Source: Diplosphaera chodatii
Taxonomy: Eukaryota; Chlorophyta; Trebouxiophyceae; Prasiolales; Stichococcaceae
Length of the DNA stretch: 64,000 nucleotides
Assembly: GCA_032358165.1 (NCBI GenBank)
Contig: JAALGY010000044.1
Coordinates: forward strand, 682,001-746,000
Reading direction: 5' to 3'
In this document: positions 22,681 through 33,007 of the stretch, in pieces
How the letters are laid out: each line of letters starts with the position of its first letter
Numbering within the stretch: position 1 is the stretch's first letter
Notes under the pieces: generated by a model
The model's database searches: none
Seen by the model: only the letters and a program-made list of their open reading frames with translations
What the model was told of the DNA's origin: nothing
Made by a program: the position numbers and the translations under genes

Positions 22681-24995
22681 GATACGAGGCTTGCATTGAG
22701 CAGATTTCCCTCGGGATGCAGGGAACCATCAAACATGGAGCAATGCAAGCGCCCATGCCTGTTGTGAGTCACGCACGTGTTGATGACTAAGGTAGCCCAG
22801 CATGCACTTCATGGTGCACTCCTCAGCTTGCAGCGGCGCAGGTTGCCCACAAGGCAACAAACACTGAACTGATTGCTCGAGACTCCGCCTTGAAATCGAA
22901 GGTGAGCGACGGGCAGTGCTGCGCCTGCTCTGATGGATCTCCCTCACAGCATCCCACCGCTGAGCAATCATGACTTGACTTGAACATGCTAAGCGTTCAG
23001 CAGCATCTCGTCACAGCGCTAATGCTGCACAGGATTACAAGATGAGCCGATCTGCATGTTGGTGGGCTGCGCTATGCAGCCTGCTGCACACCTGTACTGA
23101 TCATTCGGCAGGCATCCCAAACCAATAGCCTTTGTATCTTACCGTCTGTGACGGCGCATGAGTTTGACAGCTGACGAGACCTTTTACTGTCGCCACAACA
23201 GCGCTTGTGGCGATGCTGCCGGCGCACACCCGACTAGAGCTGATGGCGCTGGAGCAGGCGCGGCAGGAGAAGCAGCCGCAACAGCTGCAGCGCTGGAGCA
23301 GAGGCGTCAGCGGCTGCCTCCGGCCCCGATGTCCGCGACGGTGCAGCGTCCGCCGCAGCGGCCCTGGACGCTGCCGAAGTGCAGGCCATCTCACCTGCTG
23401 CGCCAGCAGCTGCATCGCAGGTGCAAGTGGCTCACTGCCTGCTGTCAAACAACGCCTGCAGCGTGCTACCTGGTTGATCATGTCCAGTAGTTGCATGCAT
23501 CGGACTCGTGTTGCCATGAGTTTGCAATCGACTTTGCTGGCACTCAGTTTCCAGCGTCAGCTATGCCCATCAGTAAGCGTGGTTGACAAGACTGTTTGGT
23601 GCGAATGCATGCAGGCCCTGGCTGCGCCTGCACACCGAGCTGCTGCTGTCCATCGCGGTGACGATGAAGGCGGCCTGCAGGAGAGCATGGTGGCGCCGCC
23701 ACCACAAGCGAGGTGTGCGCCCGGTCTGCAGAGCCGCTCGCACTTGCATGCTGCCGTGGAGTGCAGCACAATCCGCTTCCCAGTTCCTTCATCCCGTGTG
23801 CGACCCCAGTATAGGTGAATGCCAGTGTTGAAGCTGAAAGCGTTCCAGCCATGCAACAGCTGCCGTAGGTACATCACTGCATGACTCTTGCTGTCCAACC
23901 ACACCATGCTGAGGCGAGCTGCAGCCTTTGAAAATAAGCGGACTTCGGTATGTGCAGGCACCCTGTGGAGCTGCTGCACGCAGACCCTGGCCGGGCGGCC
24001 GCGTCTTCCAGGCAGCCGGCAGCCGGAGGCGCCTCACGGCCGGTGCGTCAAGCGGCTCTGTTTGTGGCTATGCACTTGCGCAACAGCAGCAGCAGCAGCA
24101 GCAGCAGCACATTCCATTCCGTCGTCCCCCAGGATGTGCTGGCTGCAGTTATGATGTGCTGATCGTGCCTGATCCTGTTGCCGCCCTTGACAGCAGGTAC
24201 GCACAGCCGCAGCAGTCGACCAAGGGCCGCAACCGGCCGGGGCGGCTGCAGCGCCCGCGCTTCGGCGCAAGAAGACCATGCAGTCTGCGGCCGCCGCCGC
24301 CCTGCTGGCTGCCTCGCAGGTCGGTACCAGAAGTCGATGGTGTGCGGTGTATGATGTGCAGTAACGCTGCAGCGCCAGGACCGGTTGATCATGTTGGTGG
24401 CACCAGGTGGTGCTAGCTGGGGCAATGGCCCCTTAGTGTGAGCGTGCTCAGCTGCGAGCACGATTGGGAACAGCTGGCACGTCGCAGCGTGTTGTACATG
24501 GATGCGTACCGTCGTGAATGGTACCGACTTGATGGCTTGCGCCTGCAGGGCGAAGCAGCGTTGGGACTCACGACACGGGAGCGCGCCCCCAAGGGCAACG
24601 CTGCAGCCCAGCTGCCGGCCAAGCCGCGAGGGCCGCGGCGGAGGACTCGGCAGATGAGGGCGCGAGCGCCCGCCAATGAAGTGGCGGGCGGGGTGCTGCC
24701 GTATACTTAAGCACCGTTGAAGCATGTGTCTATCGCCAAAAACTGTGTGTACTGTGGCCTGTTCGTACGAATGATGACGCACTTGGCAAAACACTAGAGG
24801 ACATCGATGCATGTACAGGCCTGTGCTTTCTGTCAAGAAGATCAGGGGACACGTGGAGAAACATCAGCAGACGTTCTAGACAAGGGCTTGCAAGTTGAAC
24901 CATCAGACAACCCGTGTTGCTCTGCATTCCCTCAAAGCAGTTTCATCCCCGGGGGAACGGGCCCCGTGCTGGTATGGTAGGGCCCCAGCAGCGGC
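22681..24995. other. Spacer with coding-like stretches, strand undecided (copy A)
   Basis: No family was recognised. On the plus strand a frame at 23928-24416 contains a CAG-encoded glutamine run, and 24438-24710 reads LSCEHDWEQLARRSVLYMDA. On the minus strand 23557-23979 reads LLHGWNAFSFNTGIHLYWGR. Both look partly protein-like. The duplicate spacer differs by exactly one CAG and one 60-base deletion, so frames are kept on either strand. This could be a small gene divergent from the helicase, or non-coding. Confidence 0.3.
24083..24111 (+). repeat. (CAG)n microsatellite
   Basis: A run of CAG units inside the duplicated spacer. The matching run at about 28818-28849 has one more unit, one of the few differences between the two blocks. 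Confidence 0.9.
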
Positions 24996-27257
24996 TCAGC
25001 CGTCATGATACAGGCCGGGGGCCAGGTACACGGTTGCTACCCCGCAGCGCTGCACGCACACATAATCCAGCGACAGGATGCCGCTGCGCAGCATTGACAG
25101 GGCTGTGTGATCTTTTTCCCGCTGGCTGAGCTGGCGCCATGCGGCCGGCTCGGTGGCGGCGCTGAGTGCCCGCCACGTCGCCCTGGTGTCGATTTCTGTG
25201 CCGACCAGCGTCATGAGCGCCTCCCGCAGCGCGGCGTCCTGGTGGGGCGGCACGGAGCCATCAGTGGCTGCCACGCTGCCGCTGCAGACGTCGCAGCACG
25301 CGCTGCCGGTGTCTGAGCTGGCAGCTGCAGCAGGGTCAGCAGACACATCAAACTGCTTCTGCAGAAAAGCGCTGCGGCAGCCGTCGGGCTGCGCTGCAAA
25401 CGCCAGCATCTCCAAGATGCTGCGCTCTGCATGTCGCCGTGCCGACTGCGCTGCCCAGTACAAGCTGTCCGACAGGGCATACAAAGCGAGGCACTGTGCA
25501 GGCTTGCCATCGCGCCCTGTGACAGCAGCATCAAAAAGTTGACAAGGAGTACATCCGGACAGCAGCAGTACATCCTGACAGCAACAACACAAGAGGCACA
25601 GCGCTACAAGCGGCAAAATGAAGAGGCACTGCTCACTTCCTCGGCCGACCTCCTGGACATAATCAGTGATACTGGGTGGCAGTCCCCAGTGGACAACAAA
25701 ACGCACATCGGGCACATCGAACCCGACTGCCTGCCCGCTCGTTGCAACAACCTGAAGGATGACACCTGTGCATTTCGACATTCAGCAACGTAAGCATTGG
25801 GTCGTTGGTTTGATCCTGCAAGACAGCAACACATTGGCATGCCCATTGACCTTTGACCGAGGCCTTGCTTGACTGGCATATGATCAGCCATCACCTGCCC
25901 GCCAGTCCGACATGACCTGGGCTTTGTCAGCAGCAGCCATGCCATCGTGGTAGTGGGCAGCCTTGAGGCCGAGCAGACGCAGCGCTGCCGCTGCCTCCTC
26001 AGCGCCCTTCCTTGTCATCGCAATGACGAGGCCTCGGCTGGACTGTAGGCCCTGCTCTTCCACCCAGGCGTGCACCCTGCTCGGCCGGCCGTCCGGCAGG
26101 CAGTGCTCAAACTGCACATCGTCACACAACCGCGGTTCATGCTGCATGGAGTGCCGTACGACGGCACGGTCATTGCTACAGAGCTGCCGTACCTCGTACA
26201 GCAAGTTGTGCCGGCGGGCAGGGGCCGTGATCAGCATAGGCGCAACCATCTGCAGCCCGTTTGTCAGTCTGTGCACCAGCTCGTGTGTGGCTGTAGCAGT
26301 CAGCGCCAGCACCGGCACACGGTGCTTCCCCCTCTGAAACTCTTCCAGGTTCAGCTGTTTGCATGCGAGCCTGCGGGGTTTCAAAAAACTCGAGCTGGTG
26401 TGGAGCGGCAGCTGCATGTTTGACAGGCGCCAGACATGTGCATCAATGATTAGCCCACCTGGACGAGTCGCCCCCCTCCACCGCGATGTGCGCATCCTCC
26501 ACAACAATGCCCTCCAGACGGCCGCACATCGACAGCTGCACCAGTGCTTCGCGCACCGGCCGCTCGCGCGGCGTCCCCTGGTCGTGCAGCATCTCCGGCG
26601 TCGCTGCACATCAGCGCCAGAGCAAGTTTTGCAACAGATCTCTGCTGCATTCGTTGGCGAAGTGTGCACTGTGGTGACAGAGTGGCAACGCAAAGACGCA
26701 CTATACACCAGACGGATGTCGTCGTGCAGCTGCAGCTCGCTCAGTATGCCGCCGTGCTCGCGGCGGTTCTCATCAGACAGCTCCACCGCCGTTGCTGCGC
26801 TGCCCGCACTTTTGAACAAGGGCGTTCGCCTTGGACACCTGCTCGGTGATCTGCGCCTTGGGCGGCGCAATCACCGCAATGGCGGAGTCGCGGCGGCCCG
26901 CAGTCGTAGTGCCAGAGGCGCCGAGCAAGGCAGCGAAAGCCTCAAAGCAGCTCTTGCCACCTGCAGCCATTGTGGCATCAAGGATCGCCATTTCACTGCT
27001 GCATTTCATGGTGCACATGCGCTGCTGCATGTGGCAGCGGAGCCAGCAATAGCACCTGCAGTGGGCGTGACTGCGATGACATCGTGGCGGTTCAAACAAA
27101 ACTCCAGAAACGCCCTGCCGTGCAAGCCCTGAAATCGCGTGTTCAGCCTCTGCAGCAAGCCCTCGGACTCTTGTGCGTGGCCCACAAGGATGGGATCGTC
27201 GTACAAGTCCTCGATGAACTGCAACATGTCGTCCTCAGCGCTGGAGCATGCCATCAT
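24996..27257 (-). pseudogene. RecQ-like helicase, copy B (frameshifted)
   Basis: Second unit of the tandem array, with the same exon plan as copy A: start codon 27257, Walker A PTAGGKS rebuilt across the first intron, VVEDAH in place of DEAH, VPVLALTATA, RGLVIAMTRKGAEEAAA, the zinc-binding cysteines and the stop at 24996. Motif V is better preserved than in copy A (FDVPDVRF rather than FDVYDVRF). It carries the same one-base insertion between motifs Ia and II, since that part lies in the homogenised block. It is probably non-functional for the same reason. Upstream, the start is about 105 bp from the shared TATAAA module. Confidence 0.7.
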
Positions 27258-28814
27258 GTATATAGCTAGGACGTCTTTGCAGAGAGTGCACCAAGAAGTG
27301 CAACCTGCCGCATGCGCAGTCGGTGCGTCGGAGACTTCTGACTGGTCCCAGACACAAGGGGTATAAAGGACGGGGGGACACCCCACTGCCAGAGGCGGTC
27401 ACCTTCAACTGCTGCGATACGAGGCTTGCATTGAGCAGATTTCCCTCGGGATGCAGGGAACCATCAAACATGGAGCAATGCAAGCGCCCATGCCTGTTGT
27501 GAGTCACGCACGTGTTGATGACTAAGGTAGCCCAGCATGCACTTCATGGTGCACTCCTCAGCTTGCAGCGGCGCAGGTTGCCCACAAGGCAACAAACACT
27601 GAACTGATTGCTCGAGACTCCGCCTTGAAATCGAAGGTGAGCGACGGGCAGTGCTGCGCCTGCTCTGATGGATCTCCCTCACAGCATCCCACCGCTGAGC
27701 AATCATGACTTGACTTGAACATGCTAAGCGTTCAGCAGCATCTCGTCACAGCGCTAATGCTGCACAGGATTACAAGATGAGCCGATCTGCATGTTGGTGG
27801 GCTGCGCTATGCAGCCTGCTGCACACCTGTACTGATCATTCGCCAGGCATCCCAAACCAATAGCCTTTGTATCTTACCGTCTGTGACGGCGCATGAGTTT
27901 GACAGCTGACGAGACCTTTTACTGTCGCCACAACAGCGCTTGTGGCGATGCTGCCGGCGCACACCCGACTAGAGCTGATGGCGCTGGAGCAGGCGCGGCA
28001 GGAGAAGCAGCCGCAACAGCTGCAGCGCTGGAGCAGAGGCGTCAGCGGCTGCCTCCGGCCCCGATGTCCGCGACGGTGCAGCGTCCGCCGCAGCGGCCCT
28101 GGACGCTGCCGAAGTGCAGGCCATCTCACCTGCTGCGCCAGCAGCTGCATCGCAGGTGCAAGTGGCTCACTGCCTGCTGTCAAACAACGCCTGCAGCGTG
28201 CTACCTGGTTGATCATGTCCAGTAGTTGCATGCATCGGACTCGTGTTGCCATGAGTTTGCAATCGACTTTGCTGGCACTCAGTTTCCAGCGTCAGCTATG
28301 CCCATCAGTAAGCGTGGTTGACAAGACTGTTTGGTGCGAATGCATGCAGGCCCTGGCTGCGCCTGCACACCGAGCTGCTGCTGTCCATCGCGGTGACGAT
28401 GAAGGCGGCCTGCAGGAGAGCATGGTGGCGCCGCCACCACAAGCGAGGTGTGCGCCCGGTCTGCAGAGCCGCTCGCACTTGCATGCTGCCGTGGAGTGCA
28501 GCACAATCCGCTTCCCAGTTCCTTCATCCCGTGTGCGACCCCAGTATAGGTGAATGCCAGTGTTGAAGCTGAAAGCGTTCCAGCCATGCAACAGCTGCCG
28601 TAGGTACATCACTGCATGACTCTTGCTGTCCAACCACACCATGCTGAGGCGAGCTGCAGCCTTTGAAAATAAGCGGACTTCGGTATGTGCAGGCACCCTG
28701 TGGAGCTGCTGCACGCAGACCCTGGCCGGGCGGCCGCGTCTTCCAGGCAGCCGGCAGCCGGAGGCGCCTCACGGCCGGTGCGTCAAGCGGCTCTGTTTGT
28801 GGCTATGCACTTGC

Positions 28815-28847
<33 letters not shown>

Positions 28848-29330
28848 CATTCCATTCCGTCGTCCCCCAGGATGTGCTGGCTGCAGTTATGATGTGCTGA
28901 TCGTGCCTGATCCTGTTGCCGCCCTTGACAGCAGGTACGCACAGCCGCAGCAGTCGACCAAGGGCCGCAACCGGCCGGGGCGGCTGCAGCGCCCGCGCTT
29001 CGGCGCAAGAAGACCATGCAGTCTGCGGCCGCCGCCGCCCTGCTGGCTGCCTCGCAGGTCGGTACCAGAAGTCGATGGTGTGCGGTGTATGATGTGCAGT
29101 AACGCTGCAGCGCCAGGACCGGTTGATCATGTTGGTGGCACCAGGTGGTGCTAGCTGGGGCAATGGCCCCTTAGTGTGAGCGTGCTCAGCTGCGAGCACG
29201 ATTGGGAACAGCTGGCACGTCGCAGCGTGTTGTACATGGATGCGTACCGTCGTGAATGGTACCGACTTGATGGCTTGCGCCTGCAGGGCGAAGCAGCGTT
29301 GGGACTCACGACACGGGAGCGCGCCCCCAA
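26476..29330. repeat. Homogenised duplication block, right copy
   Basis: Partner of 21741-24592. It ends where the right copy lacks 60 bases (20 codons in the plus frame) present at about 24594-24653. Beyond that point both units continue as recognisable but more diverged repeats to about 24995 and 29705. The whole repeat unit is about 4.7 kb. Confidence 0.85.
27321..27415. promoter_or_regulatory. TATAAA-containing upstream module, copy B
   Basis: Same sequence as the copy A module, with TATAAA at about 27362-27367, about 105 bp upstream of the copy B start codon. Confidence 0.5.
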
Positions 29331-29705
29331 GATGAGGGCGCGGGCGCCAGCCAGTGAAGTGGCGGGCGGGGTGCTGCCCTACACTCGAAAGCACCGTTGA
29401 AGCATGTGTCCATCGCCAAGACCTGTGTGTACTGTGGCCTTTACGTATGTATGATGACGCACTTGGCGAAACACTGGACGACATCGATGCATGTACAGGC
29501 CTGTGCTTTCTGTTAAGAAGATCAGGGGACACGTGGAGAAACATCAGCAGACGTTCTAGACAAAAAGCTTGCAAGTTGAACCCAGTTCCTCCCAAGCTAT
29601 ATGATTGCTCCAACAGACAACCCGTGTTGCTCTGCATTCCCTCAAAGCAGTTTCATCCCCGGGGGAACGGGCCCCGTGCTGGTATGGTAGGGCCCCAGCA
29701 GCGGC
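27416..29705. other. Spacer with coding-like stretches, strand undecided (copy B)
   Basis: Duplicate of the copy A spacer, with the same open stretches on both strands and no recognised family. It runs to the end of copy C at 29706. Confidence 0.3.
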
Positions 29706-32029
29706 TCAGCCGAGATAGTACAGGCCGGGGGCCAGGTATACAGTCGCTACCCCGCAGCGCTGCACGCACACATAATCCAGCGACAGGATGCCGCTGCGCA
29801 GCATTGACAGGGCTGTGAAGTCTTTGTCCCGCTGGCTGAGCTGGCGCCATGCGGCCGGCTCGGTGGCGGCGCTGAGTGCCCGCCACGTCGCCCTGGTGTC
29901 GATTTCTGTGCCGACCAGCGCCATGAGCGCGTCCCGCAGCGCGGCGTCGTGGTGGGGCGGCACGGAGCCGTCGGTGGCTGCCACGCTGCCGCTGCAGACG
30001 TCGCAGCACGTGCTGCCTGTGTTAGGGCTGGCAGCTGCGGCAGGGTCAGCAGACACATCAAACTGCTTCTGCAGAAAAGCGCTGCGGCAGCCGTCGGGCT
30101 GCGCTGCAAATGCCTGCATCTCCAAGATGGTGCGCCGCGCACCCGGCTGCAGTGCCGACTGTGCTGCCCAGTTCAAGCTGTCCGACAGGGCATACAAAGC
30201 GAGGCACTGTGCAGGCTTGTCATCGCGCCCTGTGACAGTAGCATCACGAAGGTGGCATACGATCAACCACACCTGACAACTGCAACACAACAGGCATAGC
30301 ACACAAGCGGCAAAATTGCGGCATTGCTCACCTCCTCGGCCGACCTCCTGGACATAATCAGTGATACTGGGTGGCAGTCCCAGGTGCACGATGAACCGCA
30401 CATCGGGCACATCGACGCCGACTGCCAGGCTGCTCGTTGCAACAACCTGAAGGATGACACCTGCGCATTTCGACATGCAGCAATGTAAGCATTGGTTGTT
30501 GGTTTGATGTCCTGCAGGATAGCAACAACTTGGCATCCGATGACCATGGACCATGGACCGAGGCCTCGCTTGACTGTCACATGATCAGCCATCACCTGTT
30601 TGCCAGTCCGACATGACCTTGGCTCTGTCAGCAGCAGCCATGCCAGAGTGATAAGGGGCAGCCTTGAAGCCGAGCAGGCGCAGCGCTGCTGCAGCCGCCT
30701 CAGCGGCCTTCCTTGTCATCGCAAAGAGCAGGCCTCGGCTGGACTGCAGGCAGTGCTGCACCACCCAGGCGTGCACCCTGCTCGGCCGGCCGTCCGGCAG
30801 GCAGTGCTCAAACTGCAACATGTCACACGACCCGTGGCATGCAGACTCATGTCTGGGACTGTGTCAAGGTTGATGCTGCACGGTCATTGATACAGAGCTG
30901 CCGCACCTCATACAGCAGGTTGTGCCGGCGGGCAGGGGCTGTGATCAGCACAGGCGCAACCATTTGCAGCCTGGCTGTCAGTCTGTGCACCAGCTCGCGT
31001 GTGGCGGTAGCGGTCACCGCCAGCACCGGCACACGGTGCTCCCCCCGCTGAAACTCTTCCAGGTTCAGCTGTTGGTACGCAGGCCTGCGGGGTTATAGTA
31101 TAGTAAGAGACTCGAGCTGGTGGGGAGCGGCAGCTGCATGTTTGACAGGCGCCAGATAGAACCCAGAAACGTGTGCACCAGTGTCAGTAGTGCTCACCTG
31201 AACGAGTCGCCCCACTCCATCACGACGTGTGCATCCTCCACCACAATGCCCTCCAGGCGGCCGCACATCGACCGCTGCACCAGCGCTTTGCGGAGTGGCC
31301 GCTCACGCGACCCCCCGCCGTCGCGCAGCATCTCCGGCGTCGCTGCACATCAGCGCAAAAGCACGTTTTGGAACCAGCTGCATTGGCAGACGTCGCACTG
31401 ACGGCAGAGTGGGCTCAACGTCCGTCATCATGCCGCAACATGCTTGACGAAAGCATTCTGTCAGGCTTTTGAAAAGACGCACTGTACACCAGACGGATGT
31501 TGTTGCGCAGCATCAGCTGGTTCAGGATGTCGCCATGGTCGCTGCGGTTGTCACCGGACACCTCCACCGCCTTTGCTGTGCTGCCCGCACGTTCGAAAAG
31601 GGCGTTCGCCTTGGACACCTGCTCGGTGATCTGCGCCTTGAGCGGCGCGACCACCACGGTGACAGCATCGCGGCGGCCACCAGTGCCAGAGTCGCCGAGG
31701 AGGGAAGCGAAAGTCACGAATAAGCTCTTGCCACCTGCAGCCATTGGGGCACCAAGCATCGCCATTGCGCTGCTGCGGCATTGCATTGCGCACATGCGCC
31801 GCTGCATGCATCAGGCAGCGGAGCAAGCGGTAGCACCTGCGGTGGGCATCACCGCGATGACATCGTGGCGGTTCTGGCAAAACTCCAGAAAGATCCTGCC
31901 CTGCAGGCCGCGGAATTTCATGTCCAGCTTCCGCAGCAAGTCCTCGGCCTCTTGTCCGCGGCCCAAAGAGATGGCATCTTTCTCGAAGCACCGCAAGATG
32001 TTGTCCTCAGCGCTGGAGGATGCCATCAT
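29706..32029 (-). CDS. RecQ-like DNA helicase, copy C (open)
   Basis: The only array member with a continuous reading. Exons run 31837-32029, 31483-31734, 31198-31342, about 30890-31084, about 30600-30810, then the C-terminal exons to the stop at 29706; phases agree at the checked junctions. Walker A is PTAGGKS after splicing. Motif Ia is VVVAPLKAQITEQV, the motif II position is VVEDAHVVMEWGDSFR (RecQ usually DEAHCVSQWGHDFR), and FRPAYQQLNL follows. Motif III is VPVLAVTATATREL, motif IV LLFAMTRKAAEAAA, motif V/VI VGVDVPDVRFIVHLGLPP and QEVGRGG/RDG. The RecQ zinc-binding cysteines follow. The E-D swap in motif II leaves an acidic pair but may alter ATP hydrolysis. The start was chosen because MMA(C/S)SSAED is conserved among all three copies. 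Confidence 0.75.
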
Positions 32030-32084
32030 GCATACAGATGCGACGTCTTTGCGGAGAGTGCGCCAGGAGACGCAACCTTGGTCG

Positions 32085-32175
32085 GTGCGTCGGATACTTT
32101 TGACAGGTCCCAGGCACGAGGGGTATAAAGTAGGGGGAGGACACCCCACTGCGACTGTCAGAGGCGGTCACCTTC
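32085..32175. promoter_or_regulatory. TATAAA-containing upstream module, copy C
   Basis: GGTCCCAGGCACGAGGGG then TATAAAG, a G-run and ACACCCCACTGC, about 95 bp upstream of the copy C start codon. This is the diverged form of the copy A/B module; the flanking sequence on its far side is unrelated to the A/B spacer. Confidence 0.5.
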
Positions 32176-32667
32176 CGGTCGCGTTTTTGAGCGAAGTTCA
32201 GCGCGCCCGTGCTTTCTACGCACCCCACCGTTGCCCTGCTGCCGTCACGCACGCGAGGCGAGACACACTTGTTAAACCCCCCTGCTACCAGCAACTTTCC
32301 TGACAAACGCACCACAGCGCTCCTCAATGTGATCCTAAACCCTGGGGCCACTTCCTGCCCTGGAGCAGTGCAGTGGAACCCCCCTTGAGCATTGCAGTGG
32401 ACGTGCCCACAGCCCCGTATATTACACAGTCCCAACTGTGTTGTTGTACTCCTCAGGGTTTCACACTTAGTTTGGAAGCTTGCTTCCAAGACAGGCAGCA
32501 TGCTGCGGCGGCAGACCCCATGTATACATCTACACCCTATCACAGATATCCGTTGTATGTGCTGAGCCGGCGAACACGCGTGCATGTAATTCAGTGAGGA
32601 AAGGGGTCAAGCACGTTGACATTGGGGCAAATGGGCAGCACCCTATCGTGCAAAATAAAAAAACTTT
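32176..32667. other. Spacer between RecQ-like copy C and the tRNA
   Basis: About 490 bases. A long minus-strand open frame crosses it (32007-32585), but no family was recognised and it overlaps the helicase start, so I do not call it a gene. Confidence 0.4.
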
Positions 32668-32739
32668 ACGTGCACCGTGAATCGAACACGGATCAGCCGC
32701 TTGGAAGGCGGATATGCTCAACCATTGCACCATACACGT
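32668..32739 (-). tRNA. tRNA-Gly (anticodon UCC)
   Basis: A 72-base cloverleaf on the minus strand. The 7-bp acceptor stem pairs ACGTGTA with TGCACGT (one G-T). The D stem is GTGC/GCAT with GG in its loop. The anticodon arm is CCGC, loop CTTCCAA, GCGG, placing TCC at 34-36. The variable loop has four bases, and the T arm is CCGTG, TTCGATT, CACGG. No intron. On the minus strand a run of seven Ts follows four bases after the mature 3' end, a good polymerase III terminator. CCA is not encoded, as expected for a eukaryotic nuclear tRNA. Confidence 0.93.
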
Positions 32740-32746
32740 GACCCAC

Positions 32747-32917
32747 GGGGAAAGGGGGGGAAGAAGGGGGGAGGGGGGGAGAGGAGGGGAAGAGGGAAGA
32801 AGAGAAGAAATATGTCATCCACTTTCCGCCGTTCTTTTAACCCGCGGCGCGCACCCTTCCTCTTCCTCTCCTTCCTTCCTCCCCTCCCTCCTTCCTTCCT
32901 CACCTTCCTTTCTCCCC
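32747..32917. repeat. Purine tract facing a pyrimidine tract
   Basis: 32747-32810 is 64 consecutive purines on the plus strand. 32854-32901 is 48 consecutive pyrimidines, extended with one break to 32917. The tracts are roughly complementary and could fold as an imperfect hairpin or triplex (H-DNA). They begin eight bases upstream of the tRNA-Gly gene, with respect to its direction. Confidence 0.85.
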
Positions 32918-33007
32918 ACCACAAGACCTGCCTGCAACTCCTTGAAGTCTCCTATGCTGTTGACGACATCATATATTGTGTTGCTGCTCTGTACCCGTGT
33001 GCCCGTT

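Larger units (their letters stand above)
21741..24592. repeat. Homogenised duplication block, left copy
   Basis: Nearly identical to 26476-29330 (offset 4735-4738). I saw only one substitution (23107 g, versus c) and one extra CAG unit in the right copy across about 2.85 kb, introns and spacer included. Just left of the boundary, within 21640-21740, several substitutions occur per 100 bases. The block holds the 5' half of RecQ-like copy A and its upstream spacer. Confidence 0.85.

Noticed and set aside
20268..32029. Retrotransposon or DNA transposon as the cause of the tandem repeats
   Set aside because: No reverse transcriptase, integrase, transposase or terminal repeats were seen; the repeat unit is a helicase gene plus spacer in head-to-tail order, as in unequal crossing-over.
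32007..32585. 192-codon minus-strand open frame
   Set aside because: Extends the RecQ-like first-exon region upstream in another frame, has no splice support and no recognisable domain.
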